Shown in pieces: positions 1 to 11,613 of a stretch of 64,000 nucleotides of DNA. The notes under the pieces are model-generated. The model was not told the origin of the DNA, ran no database searches, and was given only the letters and a program-made list of their open reading frames with translations. Source of the DNA: Paraescarpia echinospica (lineage: Eukaryota; Annelida; Polychaeta; Sabellida; Siboglinidae); contig CM034531.1 of NCBI GenBank assembly GCA_020002185.1, positions 49,657,629-49,721,628 on the forward strand, given 5' to 3'. Position 1 is the first letter of the stretch, and each line of letters starts with the position of its first letter. A program made the translations under genes and the position numbers.

Positions 1-1573
1 TCATCACAATTTTTAGTATCTTACAGTGTATGTCAATTCATATGGTGTGGCAGGTGGGTGTACCCAAGTACTCTATATTTCTACATTTTCCTGACTTTGT
101 AAAGAAATAATACTGTACACAGACATTAACACTTGTCCAGGACAGTTACCCAGATTGGAAAAGTATATTGTCCAAGACACTTATCCGACAGGACAAATTG
201 ATTTAGTCGCAATATGTACATATATATATATATATATATATACACTGTTTATTAATAGGATGAATTTTTTACACGTTGACATAATGTCAAATTTTAATGG
301 GAACTACCCTGCAGGTTGATGTTGCAGTTGCATGCACGGCATTGCACACATCACTGCTCATTGTTTTCACTTCACAACGAGACTAATGCCAACGTAGTCA
401 CCAAGTGGTGGCAGTAGTACTTTTTAAACCACTTAGAAGGCAGAGCAATGATGCCAGGTTAAAAACTTAGAGAAATTAGACCTAGATACATTTGTGACAT
501 TATTCATTTCAAATGTAATTCTTCCACATAAAACACAGATCGCAATCGTAGTAAAGGCCATTAGTAACGTTATAGCTTGCATATTAACACATCTGCTGTG
601 ATATTGATACCATCAGCATTTTGTGTTTAATGTAATTTGTTGGTGGGACAAGTAGATTTCTGTTCGGACAAGAAAACTTTCATGAATTTGAACTCGTCCT
701 ACAGGACAAGTGGTTTCTGGGAATTAATGTCGAGCCCTGACATCTGAAATAAGAAAGGTGAAATAAAATGATGTCAAGACCAACTGTTTCAAGAGAAAAA
801 AGTGGCATTACATTAAACAAATTATATCCTAGATTTTTTATCCAATAATATCATGGAGTTTATAAAACATGCAAAAAATGGAAAGTAATAGTTATACTAA
901 AAATATGTTTTGTTTCATGTTAGATAAGGACTGTAAAGTAATACAGGTTTTTAGGATAGGATCTAAAGGTTTAATTTTTTCTATGAACATATGCATGCCT
1001 GTTCTTTTAAAATCAGGAGAATGGGTATCATCAGATAAGCCATGTTGGTTTACTAAACCAATCACCTACATACATGTCAGTAGTTAGTATAATATAAGGT
1101 CTGCTTTCTGTACATGAACATATCAGAGATTTGGATATATAAGATCCTTCGTTCACATTTCAACAGCTCTACAATGAACTAGCATGACCATGATATTTCA
1201 AACATTTAAAGGTCCTCAATTTGGGTTTTTCTTTGCTCATCTTGTTTTAAAACTATTATATTTTCATGTAAAATTGAATCCATCTACTGGTAGTATTGGC
1301 TAAAACATGCTAGTATAGTAGCTTGTTTGCACAAATGTGTTATAATATAATTTTGGTGAAATCATCAAACAAAGTATGGAACTATGTTTACCTTGATCTG
1401 CTAAAAAATTGGCGATTGCGGGAAAAGTATTCCGGCTCTATATTTATTATAACTTATGGCTATTTACACTTCAGCAAGTTTCCTGATTTAATCACCAAAG
1501 TCAACTTTGCAACAGCAGCACACCATGAACATATATAAATGTTTTTAAAAAAGAAAAGTAATATGGTACATAC
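1..1573. other. Non-coding stretch, probably the plexin intron downstream of its first coding exon
   Basis: I see no convincing gene here. The stretch follows the splice donor of the minus-strand plexin exon, so it is most simply part of that gene's next intron. It holds a short TA dinucleotide run near 221-242 and a MITE-like repeat at 120-739. The small open frames near 869-1087 and 1323-1538 show no recognisable motif and sit in AT-rich sequence. Confidence 0.5.
120..739. repeat. MITE-like element with degenerate inverted ends
   Basis: The right end, read on the minus strand, starts CAGGGCTCGACATTAA and soon reaches ACTTGTCC. The left end reads CAGACATTAACACTTGTCC in the plus direction, as if a few bases were lost from the same terminus. 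Several more copies of the GGACAAGT/ACTTGTCC motif lie inside, near 136-200 and 648-712. The size of about 620 bp without a gene fits a non-autonomous DNA transposon. The terminus resembles those of dispersed DNA elements in many animals, but the family is not assigned. Confidence 0.4.
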
Positions 1574-2683
1574 TGCTTTTGTACAATCCTGAGGCTGCAC
1601 GAGATGAGCAGGTCCAATTGTCCCCTCGCCACGGTAACATTCTCTAATATTCCGCATAAACACAACTTCCACATGCCCCATCGAGTAAGCACAGATAGCA
1701 GCATCCTTAGTCGTCTTTGCCGTCTTTCCCTCGGCTGTAGAGAACGACACAAACAACGCATCCCCGGCATCATTGAATCGGGGAAATCGCTGGTTTGGGC
1801 GGGCAAGATGAGCGGCCGTCGCAAGGGTGTATGTGTGATTGTCCACCGAGCATTCAAGCGGAACTTCGATGTACGATTTGAAGAGATCATCCCCGTGACA
1901 CACGCGCACCAGCCATGTCGAGTACATATCCAGACCATTGACAAGTTTTGGTCGCACGACGACAAAATAGGTGAACGTGGCATGCGAGAATCCAGCCTTG
2001 AAGTAGACCTTGAAGTCTTTGTTAAGATGCTGTGGTTGGAGGCCAATGAATGAGGACCCTGTGAAGTCGCTGATGTACTTTAATGTGTTCACGTCACGGC
2101 TTGAAACCATTGGGACTTTGTTATTGAATCTGGCAAGACCGATATTACTGTGCGTGGCTCCGATGTACAGCCTCGCAGGGCGTGAACCCCCCGCAGCAGT
2201 GTCACCACCATTGATCACCATGACAACCGGTTCATTTTGGTCATTCGGAACGACGTGTGCATACACTGTCTCCACGTGTGTCAGATTGTACAGGCTGAAT
2301 TTCTCGCAGTAGCCATAGTAGAGGGTACTGCAAGCAATCAGGAGACCTTGCCAAGGCACGATCACGAGTGCCTGGTTTACGCTGTCCATAGCGACGCGAC
2401 TGTAGTTGACGCTGCATGCTAGCTGTGGATTCGGCCGACAGTTGAGATTGTCTGGATGTGGTCCAGTCTCAACGTGAGCCAACAGCTCCAGTGATGCCGA
2501 CAGCTTGTAAAGGACATTGACGCCGCCGACATAGACATTACCTGTACTGTCGTCAATGGTGACATGTCGGAGTATTGTGTCTGGCACCGATGCGTGGCTA
2601 TCAAAGTGGTGCACAACCTGTGTCTGGCCTTGACCAGTCAGCATTGCCACAGCCAACCATAATGACCACAGCGACAGTGACAT
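1574..2683 (-). CDS. Plexin-like receptor, first coding exon (signal peptide and most of the Sema domain)
   Basis: This exon encodes about 370 residues of a plexin, a cell-surface semaphorin receptor used in axon guidance and cell migration. Residues 1-20 form a hydrophobic signal peptide (MSLSLWSLWLAVAML). The rest is a Sema beta-propeller with plexin hallmarks: GNVYVGGVNVLYKL near residue 48, a TGPHPDNLNC stretch, SYIEVPLEC, and CYRGEG near the end. The start is the first ATG after a good acceptor: a pyrimidine tract ending in CAG with the exon beginning at 2729, so 2684-2729 is 5' UTR. The exon ends in phase 0 before a GTATGT donor at 1573-1568. A large first coding exon of this content is also typical of vertebrate plexins. 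The frame runs on past the donor to 1460, but that part loses similarity. The rest of the receptor is not in the window on this strand and must lie to the left. Whether it is an A- or B-type plexin is not settled. Confidence 0.88.
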
Positions 2684-2729
2684 AGTCTCTCATTTAGTTC
2701 TGTAGCCGGTTCCTAAACCTGTCAAGCAT

Positions 2730-4243
2730 CTGCAAGGAAGAAGGCATATATAATTATGTATATATATGCCAACATATAGTATGTGAGAGCCTGTGATGGA
2801 ACTATAATAGCCAATATATGCATGTGATATAGTGATATAGTAAGACAAATAATAATGTATTGGTGGCATTCACAAAAAATAGACAATTGTCTAGGGCTAA
2901 AAACTTGCCATGTTGCTTATAATGGTATCCCCAAATTCTATAAAAGTCTTGGCCAACTGGTCTTGTCCTAAAGTTTGCCAAATTTTTAGGTCTGCATAAG
3001 GAATCTAGGTACATTTAAAGAATAGAAACTTCTTGGCTTCCCTAGCAAATTGACACCCGGTGTCAGATGTCAAATTTCAGATGGAGCCCAAATGTGTACA
3101 CAATTGGATTGGGACACACCAGGATCGAGTTTATATAGACAAGCAAACTAAATTCAATCTTACATTCCTCCATCACACCTATTCAGCGTGCAATTGATCC
3201 AAGGACTGATAAGCAGTCTATAGTATAAGAAAATCTTTGGGACATAGTTTACTATAATAATATTTAGAAATATTGATAAATTAAACTAAATCAAAGGCTT
3301 CTGAGCCAGGCATAAAATGTCCTATGTAGAAATCCTGATATGAAGGGTCCAAGTATGATAATAAGACTGTCCTACAGGTCCAAATTTCATATGAGATTTG
3401 AACCCAGGATTTACATTAGAAAATCAATTTATAAAAATAAAAAACTATAGCCCAAAAAGCAGCCTACAATATAATCCTTGGGATATAGATTACTATGATA
3501 ATATTTGGCTATGAAATCATTCTGTACATGCTACCTGACATTTGGGAGGGCGGGTACTTTTATCATAGGGCAGTTCGATATATCACGGGGGCCAAATATC
3601 ATATGATACTGGGAAGACCTAATCGTGGTGAAATTTATGTATGGGTATGATTTTATAAATCAAGTTATCAGCTTGAGTAATAGTAAGTTCACAATATAAT
3701 GTAGAATTCAGTAAAGCACAGCCAAAAAGCATTGCATTCTCCACAAAAGATATGCATTTCTGCATAACTACCAAACGGTTGGACGACCCAATTTAAATAT
3801 TTAGCTTTTTCATTATGTACAAAATATGAAAGGTAGCTTCCTGGTGATCTTTTTTCAAGAGATAATTGTTTACCAATTTACTAGAAAATATCATACATAT
3901 TTATTTATCATGAAACAATCTACCGAAGGCATTGGTGCAAAAGCCTACACCAATATAATACTTGAACATATCAATGCATTCATGACAGAAAAAACATTTT
4001 ATTCTACTAAGAAATCATGGTAGACCGTGAACAACTTTGACACTAGCTAAATTATGACAACTAGATCTTACAAGGATGAATTAATCAAACATTTGTATTA
4101 CATTTAAGAAAAAGTTCATAAACAATCAAAGTATGCTTAAATGCAAAGATCTTCTTTCCATCGATGAGAGGTGAACATTTTGTATAGTAGTAACTTAGGA
4201 AATCAACATGTGGCTTTACAATTTAGTGTTTATAAAGCATAAT
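2730..4243. other. Non-coding stretch upstream of the plexin exon
   Basis: This lies beyond the 3' splice acceptor of the plexin exon and is probably its 5' UTR intron. It is AT-rich with no coding frame that resembles a known protein. No clear transposon ends were seen. Confidence 0.4.
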
Positions 4244-6310
4244 ATTTAACAAGATTTAACAAGATTTAACAAGATTGCCATCCAGAGAATTAACTCTAGA
4301 TGGCAGGTGGACAAGGAAGCCCTTTGGCTTATCGAGAGTCCAACCCTTTTATCTACATATATCCAGCCCTTCTGAGGTATGTGTCGATTTTATTTTTAAA
4401 CATATTCACACTACTAGCACCCACACAATCATCAGATAATCTGTTCCATTCATTCACAGTCCTTTGTGAAAATGAAAACTTTCTCAAGTCTAATCTACAC
4501 TGCTCCTTTACTAATGTAACTTCATGTCCTCTAGTCTTTCTATCTTTCTTAACTGAAAAAAACATATTTCTATCAATATTTTCATAACCATTCAATATTT
4601 TAAACACTTTTATCTGATCTCCTCTCAGTCTCCTGGTCTCTAGTGTTGTTAAACCACATTCTTTTAGGCGTTTTTCATAACTAAGATCCCTCAGTTTTGG
4701 TATCATTTTAGTCGCTCTCCTCTGTACTCTTTCTAGCATATCTATGTCGTTCTTGCTGTATGGCCTCCACGCTTGTATACAATATTCTAAATTAGGCCTA
4801 ACTATTGTTTTGTACAGCGGTATTATTAGTTCTTTTTCTTTATATGCTATATTTCGCCTAATCAATCCAAGGATTTGATTTCCCTTTGAAGCTGTAATTC
4901 CACACTGCTCTGAAACCTTCATGTCAGCACTAATTGTCAGCCCTAAATCTTTTTCTTTTACAGTAGTACTTAGTACAGTTCCCCCCATTGTATATTCTAC
5001 ATATTCGTTCCCATGTCCTGTGTGAAGGCATTTACATTTCCCAAAATTGAACAACATTTGCCACTTTTCAGACCATTTGATCAACCTGTCAAGATCATCT
5101 TGTAAATGCTGTCTATCCCCATCACTTTTAATCCTTCTAAACACTTTTGTATCATCTGCAAATTTCAACACCTTGCTAGCTATATCATCGTCCAAATCGT
5201 TTATATATATTAAGAATAATATAGGTCCCAGTACTGATCCCTGTGGAACCCCACTCAAAACTGATTTCCAGTTTGAAGCCTCCCCATCAACAACTACCCG
5301 TTGTCTTCTGTCAATCAGCCATTTTTCTATCCAGTTAATTATACCATTTCCTATGCCATGGGCTTTTAGTTTAAGCAGTAATCTCTGATGTGGCACTTTG
5401 TCGAAAGCTTTTTGAAAATCTAAGTAGATGATATCTACTGGTGATCCATCATCTACCCACTTAGTGATATCTTCCAAAAAACATAACATATTTGTTAAGC
5501 ATGACCTCGCTTTTAGAAACCCATGTTGAGATGGGTTTATCAAGTTATGTTTAACAAGAAAATCCACCATGTGATCTTTAATTAGTCTTTCTAATAATTT
5601 ACAAATCACCGATGTTAAACTAACTGGTCTATAATTATTTGACTTGTTTCTCGAACCTTTTTTAAATAACGGTATAATGTTTGCTTCTTTCCATTCTAAA
5701 GGAACCACTCCCTCTTCTAATGACAAGTTGAAAACTGTTGCAAGCGGTATGCTAATTTGTTCTACAATTTCCACTAGTAGTTTGGGTGGAATACCATCCA
5801 CTCCAGGTGATTTATTTTCCTTCATAGCCCTAATTTTCTTAGCTACCATTTCTGGGGTTACAATTAACTGTCTTAAATAGTCTGATTCTGCCCCCTTGAA
5901 CTTAGCCTCTGGTACTGGCAGTGAACTAGTGTCTTCTCTGGTAAACACTGAACTAAAATACTCATTTAGGTCTTCTGCCATTAAGAATCCTTCTGATATT
6001 ATATTTCCAGCACTATCTTCTAGAGGACCGACCTTATCCTGAACTTTCTGTTTGCTTCGTACATACGCATAAAAACTCTTGCTGTCATGTTTTATATTAC
6101 AAGCTAATTTATGTTCATAGCTTCTCTTTGAATTTCTAATTTCAGCTGTAGCTTGGTTTAGTGCTTCTTTATAAATGTTGTAGTCTTTGTCATTTCCAGT
6201 ATGACTTCCACACCATTTGTTTATACTTAATTTTTCTAATGGCTTCTTTCGATAAGTATTTCTTTCTGGTCCCTTTCCCTTGTTTTTTGAAGGGAACAAA
6301 TTTATCTACG
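4244..6310 (-). mobile_element. CR1-type LINE, 5'-truncated copy (copy A)
   Basis: This is the 3' two-fifths of the same CR1 family found at 26716-31540 and 35537-40138. On the minus strand it runs from the end of the endonuclease linker through the reverse transcriptase to the 3' end. The 3' UTR carries the family's terminal palindrome (4277-4304, arms of 11 bp with one mismatch) followed by about three copies of a 10-bp tail unit (AAGATTTAAC on the plus strand, 4251-4276). Loss of 5' sequence is the usual result of incomplete target-primed reverse transcription. It sits in the region upstream of the plexin exon, in the same orientation as that gene. Confidence 0.9.
4353..6299 (-). CDS. CR1-type LINE reverse transcriptase, partial ORF2
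   Basis: This is an uninterrupted frame of 648 residues. It holds the whole reverse transcriptase: the NYRPVSLTSVICKLLERL block, YLDFQKAFDKVPHQRL, GVPQGSVLGPILFLIYIND, the catalytic FADD box (KFADDTKVF), and the C-terminal VQRRATKM region. The endonuclease is missing because the insertion is truncated. The first 35 or so residues differ in frame from the other copies (NTYRKKPLEKLSINK), so an indel sits near the 5' end and the native frame probably begins around the GNDKDYN motif. The long open frame suggests a fairly young insertion. It cannot transpose on its own without the endonuclease. Confidence 0.85.
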   Translation of the reverse strand: MFPSKNKGKGPERNTYRKKPLEKLSINKWCGSHTGNDKDYNIYKEALNQATAEIRNSKRSYEHKLACNIKHDSKSFYAYVRSKQKVQDKVGPLEDSAGNIISEGFLMAEDLNEYFSSVFTREDTSSLPVPEAKFKGAESDYLRQLIVTPEMVAKKIRAMKENKSPGVDGIPPKLLVEIVEQISIPLATVFNLSLEEGVVPLEWKEANIIPLFKKGSRNKSNNYRPVSLTSVICKLLERLIKDHMVDFLVKHNLINPSQHGFLKARSCLTNMLCFLEDITKWVDDGSPVDIIYLDFQKAFDKVPHQRLLLKLKAHGIGNGIINWIEKWLIDRRQRVVVDGEASNWKSVLSGVPQGSVLGPILFLIYINDLDDDIASKVLKFADDTKVFRRIKSDGDRQHLQDDLDRLIKWSEKWQMLFNFGKCKCLHTGHGNEYVEYTMGGTVLSTTVKEKDLGLTISADMKVSEQCGITASKGNQILGLIRRNIAYKEKELIIPLYKTIVRPNLEYCIQAWRPYSKNDIDMLERVQRRATKMIPKLRDLSYEKRLKECGLTTLETRRLRGDQIKVFKILNGYENIDRNMFFSVKKDRKTRGHEVTLVKEQCRLDLRKFSFSQRTVNEWNRLSDDCVGASSVNMFKNKIDTYLRRAGYM

Positions 6311-7851
6311 AACAAATCTATCTTTTAGTAGCTGTGTTATTCCTGTATTTGTCAAGACTTTTTGAAGAAAGTCAACCTTGTGAAAGATTTATAAACATCA
6401 GTTATATTATTTTGTGAAAAATGTATAAACATTACTTTTCATTAGGGGCCTGATATAAGGCTAAACAGAAGACTGTCAACTGCAGGTATATGACATACTA
6501 AAAGTAATAATACAAGACAATTGTGAAGCCTAGTAAGGATATAATATCTAGGAAAGGCAAGTGGTTGCAAGTGATTGGCAGTTATTTGATCTAGATGTTG
6601 TGCTGTAGCATTGGCATCAGACAAGTGCATCACTCTTAACTAAAGTGATTTGCGTGCCTAGAGCAATATTCTTAAGTGGAAATGGCCGCTCATACAGTAT
6701 AAAAACAATAACCTAAACCAATGACTGCACAGTGCACAATGTAAGCCTCGCAACGATAACTATCTAAAGTTAGAATCTAAGGCTGAAACAGAACGGTTTA
6801 TTATGCCAAGTCAAAGAGCAAGCCAAGGCCTAAGACTAAGATCAAGGTTGCATACACACTTGTAACAGGACAACTGACCTATCAGATTGGAACCGAAATC
6901 ATATAGTAATCAACATAATAATACATGTGTGCCCAAAATGACTGTAAAACGATTGGCAAAGTTACGACTACGCAGGGAGACGTTATCTCTGTCAGAAATT
7001 AATGCTCGGCTCTGCCTCACTCAGGCTCTGGCCGGACTGGAGGCAGAGCGGTTTTAAGTTAACTGACAACGCAGAGTTAAAAAAGTGAATGGATTTGTCG
7101 AACTTCTGTACCGATATCTTAGCCATAGCAATGCGTGATGCCGATGCGACGACACTGGTAGTAATCTAACGCATATTTTGAAATGCATTCATGAATTCCG
7201 GCGTAAATTCTTTCCCGGAAGTAAATGACCGGTCTGTCATCGCCATCGGTGCCGTTGCCATTCTGTGGATTCCCGGACCGATCCTTCCCGGAACATATTG
7301 AAATAATTTGGAACGCTCTGAACTAGCAAAACAAAAAAACACATAATGAACCTGCATGAACTTTCTGGTTTTCGCTACTTGATGATGTGGGTTTTAATTT
7401 TGACGGTATTCCATAAACATGACCTAAACTTACGGTCCCCGTTTCCCCTTGCAAGTTGGGAGGTCCGCCACTTTCACAAACTTCCGGTCATTCCCCGCCT
7501 GTGGCGACGCGTAGCGGGTGGCGCAGGGTGAACGCAAGGCCGCGCAGAAGGCAGCGCCACTCCGCGGCGTCGGCATAATTAAAGGTAGGTACCAGTTTGT
7601 TTTTACGATTGTTACGCCCTACACCAAAAGTAAAGGGAACATTCTTTCACGAAATCATGCCTTTTTCATGTGGATAAATGTTGCGGCTATATGAGCTTGG
7701 TAAACGGATATTTGCCTGTGTTCTGTGTAACTGATGTTGCTGCCAGTGTTGCTATATCACCAGATAATTATTTCGGTACATGGAACCCCCAGAGCAGTAG
7801 AAAAAGGGCGACCTCAGAAAACACGTGTTGGCAAGACCTTGAAGCGGAAAT
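6311..7851. other. Intergenic stretch with a CpG-rich patch near 7430-7580
   Basis: No gene is supported. The part around 7430-7580 is markedly richer in CG dinucleotides than its surroundings and ends in AAAG followed by GTAGGT near 7580-7590. That could be the 5' splice site of a short non-coding first exon on the plus strand. I do not see a coding exon linked to it, so the idea is weak. Small open frames in the stretch have no recognisable motif. Confidence 0.3.
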
Positions 7852-7956
7852 AAAGTGAGTGAGTGAGTGGGTGGGTGGGTGGATGGGTGTGTGAGTGAGT
7901 GAGTGAGTGAGTGAGTGAGTGAGTGAGTGAGTGAGTGAGTGAGTGAGTGAGTGAAA
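7852..7956. repeat. (GTGA)n microsatellite
   Basis: About 100 bp of GTGA/TGAG tetranucleotide repeat with a short GTGG-rich variant block near 7865-7885. The minus-strand frame reading it as Thr-His-Ser repeats is an artefact. Confidence 0.95.
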
Positions 7957-8051
7957 AAGTCAGCGAAACGTTGACGTGGTGCATGAATAGATAGGTCTCC
8001 ATTTTCAAATTTAAATCTTAAGCACAGTTAGAGGGTTTTGCTGAGCATCGA

Positions 8052-8146
8052 GGGGTGCATTTGGACGTCTCAGGTAGGGGTGCATTTGGACGTCTCAGGT
8101 AGGGATGCAGTTGGACGTCTCAGGTAGGGGTGCAGTTGGAGTGATA
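8052..8146. repeat. 25-bp tandem repeat, about 3.7 copies
   Basis: Units start at 8052, 8077, 8102 and 8127. Each begins GGGGTGCATTTGGACGTCTC and continues AGGTA. The last two units carry CAG in place of CAT. Read on the minus strand the unit contains TCCAACTGCACCCC, a motif that recurs elsewhere in the window (near 8610, 52045, 52080). Confidence 0.85.
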
Positions 8147-8269
8147 TTGTAGGTATAAAGCTTTGAAACGTTTGGTTGACACTTAGGGCCCTACGATAAA
8201 TATGAACACCTTTGAAAAAAAACTGCAACAAACACCACACCACAAGCAATTACATGGAACCCCCCCCCC

Positions 8270-8440
8270 AACACCCAAGGGAAGAGAATAAGAGGAAGGT
8301 CGAGAAACACTTCGCAGAGAGATACTGAAAGTGTTAGAAAGCAGATGGGATACATTGGGCCTGGGAGAGAAATCGAGAAATGGCATCAAGTCGACAAGAG
8401 TGGAGGACCATGGTCGGCTAAACAGGCCTTAGTAAGTATG
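8270..8440 (+). pseudogene. LINE reverse-transcriptase C-terminal relic
   Basis: The plus strand reads RGRSRNTSQRDTESVRKQMG and then, after a frame change, ASSRQEWRTMVG followed by a stop. The pattern RGRP-R-TW...D...R-W-R is the conserved end of many LINE polyproteins. No other part of the element is recognisable next to it. A poly-C run (8261-8270) lies just upstream. Confidence 0.6.
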
Positions 8441-9169
8441 TAAATAAGTTTGAAAAAACCTGACTACACGACTCTGCGTACAACAGGCATGTCCTCGTGG
8501 TTTAGACACACTTAAGAAATAGGGTTCTGCGTTTTACGGAAAGTTGTCCCATTATTTAGTAAACCTCAAACTTTACCATCTCTGGAGGCTCACCGAAACC
8601 CCCAACTGCACCGCTCCCCGAGGTTCGACAGAAATATTCACTCAGTTGACAACATTCTGTCGAAATTGCGGATTCGTTTTTATTATTTTTCACACAAGTA
8701 TTTTCTCAAAAGGGGGTCATTTTGGACAGATATTGCCATTTTAAACAAACATTCTCTCAAAAATTTGGTTCATTTGAACTCACCGAAAGCCCCCCCCCCC
8801 ATACAGGCAAGTGTTATTGTTAAACTATTACACTTGTAAGTAAAATCTTATTTGAAGTTGAAGCTAAACCACCTAGGCTGCGATGTGTGTCGACACAAAT
8901 AAGCATGTGTGCTCTGGTGCTAATCTTTTATTTATAGAAGTCATTTTTGCGACAAACTTAAACCCCGTAACATATTGGGCTGTTCCGACAGACATTTGTA
9001 TAGACTCTACAGAGTCGGGTGAACTCTAGCGATTCCCCCTTTCGCTCTGTGTCAGCCACAACGCTACGATATCTCGGTGGGCAGGTGACTTAATTTTATG
9101 GATGGATTTAGCCGAATATGTGCACGTGGTCCCCGCTGAACTAACGGGTTTAAGCCTTAAGCCCTTAAT
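8441..9169. other. Non-coding stretch with short C-rich repeat remnants
   Basis: No gene seen. Near 8600-8800 are remnants of a dispersed repeat with the text CCCAACTGCACC, followed by a poly-C run near 8790-8800. The same motif appears at 52040-52100. Confidence 0.3.
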
Positions 9170-11613
9170 AAGGACAACTACAAACACAACAAACTACTTG
9201 AAATAGTCAGTGAATATGGTTTAACAAATATGGTAAATGAACAGACCCGACTAGACTCTAAAAATATCCTTGACCTTGTGCTTACATCAAACCCCGCCCT
9301 TATCTCCAGCGTAAACACAGTGACAGGCATGAGTGATCACGAAGCTGTTCTCTTTCACATTAATTTGAACCCAATGAAGAAATCCAAACCTCCACACAAA
9401 GTGTACAACTTTAAGTCTGCTATCTGGGAAGCCCTCATATCAAACTGTACCCTTCTTGCTCAAAAGTATTTTGCCCGAAATCCTGATAATCTAGACATTG
9501 ATACAAATTGGAACTTTTTTCACCAAAACTACACTGAACTGATAGAACAATCTATCCCTAGCCGCATGACAAAATCAAAACCGCATTTACCCTGGATCAC
9601 AAAAAAACATAATCAGACTACAACGAAAACGGGACAAAACTCATGTTAATGCTAAGAAAACAAAGAAAAACAAACACTGTATGGGAACACTCCAAGAACG
9701 TAAGAAAAGAAGTCAACAAAGAAATAACCAAATGCTACAAAGCTACATCAATAACATCATAGGTGAAAGCCTCACCACAAACCCTAAGCGATTCTGGTCC
9801 TTCATTAAACAAACAAAAAAACTGAAAACCAACACTAAAAGCAAATGGCAAGATGCAAACAACTGATCACGACAAAGCAAACACACTAAATGACCACTTC
9901 AAATCAGTTTTCACCAAAGAACAACTTCCTATCCCAACTAAAGGCCCATCACCATTCCCTTCAATCGAAACACTTAATATCGGAATAAATGGCAACATAA
10001 AACAGCTTGAAGCTCTAACACCAAATAAGGCATCAGGACCAGATGAAATCCCAGCAAAAGTATTAAAGGAGACTGCCAGAGAAATATCTACAATAATACA
10101 ACACATATTCCAGCAATCATACACCTCCAGCAAACTCCCACAAGCCTGGACCACAGCTCTTGTCACCCCAGTATACAAGAAAGGCAGCAAAAATGATCCT
10201 GTAAATTATATACCAATTTCTCTGACATGCATTCTGTGCAAGGTGATGGAGCGTATCGTTCTTAATCACATGTGGAAACACCCCAGTGCTAACAACGTTA
10301 TCCTCCATCACCAGCATGGATTCCGAACAGGACTATCCTGCCACACACAGCTTGTGGAAACAGTCCATGACTGGGCTTCCTCTATGAACGACCAGAAACA
10401 AATACACGTCATCCTCCTCGATTTTTCCAAAACTTTCGACAAGGTTCCCGACAAACGACTTCTCAATAAATTAAACTACTATGGTATCACAGGTGACACA
10501 CTACAATGGATAAAGTCATTTCTATCAAACCGCACCCAGACTGTATCAATAAATGGTTCCCACTCAGCTCCTGCAAATGTCATCTCTGGCGTACCCCAAA
10601 GGCTCAGTCCTTGGCCCTGTCCTTTTCCTGCTGTACATAAATGACATCACATATTCAATCAACTCACCTATCAGACTCTTTGCCGATGACTCGATCTTAT
10701 ATAGAGAAATACAAACACCTGCAGACCATAACATCCTTCTAACAAGTGGCAGATGAACTTCAATATCCCAAAGTGTCAACTTCTCAGAATTACCCATAAA
10801 TGCAAACCAAGCCACTTCACTTACACCATCTCAAACCAACCAGTTTCCCAAGACGATTCACACCCCTATCTTGGCATCACAATAGATTCCAAACTGTCGT
10901 GGACAAAGCATGTTAACACCACTGCATCTCAATCCGCTAGAACACTTGGCCACCTTAAACGCTCTCTCCACCCTGCAACCTCTAAAGTTAAGGAAACAGC
11001 CTACAATATGTTAGTAAGGCCAAAACTAGAGTACGAGCTGTAGCCTGGAATCCCTATACACAAAATAACATTGATACCCTTGAAAAAAATCCAAAGAAGC
11101 GCAGCTAGATTTACTTTAAATGACCACCGCCACACAACAAGCGTAACCAGCCTCATAAATAAACTTGGGTGGCAGACTCTAGAAAGAAGACGATTACAAC
11201 ACCAACTTACCTTCTTCTACAAAATAAAACACAACCTCCTGAACATTACCCTACCACAACATCTTATAGTCCCATGCTCCCGTACACGAAACAGCGATCC
11301 AAACAAATGCATACAAATACATGCACGCATAAATACATATGCATACTCATTCTATCCTAGAGTTATAAGAGCTTGGAATCTACTCCCCCCAGAAACAAAA
11401 AGCCTACCCACATCAAGCTCTGAGTACCATCCACCTTGTTGCTCCAGCCCACCTTACCAGACTATAGATAAAGACAGAGACTGTGTTTTTAATCTGCTAA
11501 AAATTATTGCACTTGTTTTACATCATTACTTGTTTTATTTTTATTTTAAAATTGTTTGTCAAATTCAGTTTCACGCACCCTTTGAAATGCGCACTGCACA
11601 ACTCCTAGGTTAG
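9170..11613 (+). mobile_element. Degenerate CR1/Jockey-group LINE, 5'-truncated
   Basis: A continuous run of LINE coding sequence broken by several frameshifts. It starts inside the endonuclease (LLEIVSEYGLTNMVNEQTRL, then MSDHEAVLFHI, which holds the SDH motif), passes through the linker, and contains the reverse transcriptase up to about 11400. It is a different family from the CR1 element at 26716-31540 and closer in wording to the LINE at 33312-35536. The 3' end is near the short inverted repeat CCCCAGAAGGGG at 11616-11627. Confidence 0.8.
9230..11407 (+). pseudogene. LINE ORF2 relic (endonuclease end plus reverse transcriptase)
   Basis: Pieces in different frames align to one LINE ORF2. 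9230-9649 holds the end of the endonuclease. 9853-10644 holds the RT palm start (NKASGPDEIPAKVL, VTPVYKKGSKNDPVNY, LLDFSKTFDKVPDKRL). 10553-10756 holds GSVLGPVLFLLYIND and the catalytic LFADDS box. 10753-11043 and 11071-11613 hold the thumb and C-terminal region (HPYLGITIDSKLSW, IQRSAARF). At least four frame changes, near 9645, 9860, 10600 and 10750, plus a stop near 11041 make it non-functional. FADDS keeps the two catalytic Asp residues. Confidence 0.8.

Noticed and set aside
869..1087. A 72-residue frame on the plus strand
   Set aside because: AT-rich intronic sequence, no known motif, no splice or promoter support.
1501..2053. Overlapping frames on both strands within the plexin exon
   Set aside because: Only the 1574-2683 minus frame matches a protein family; the rest are shadows.
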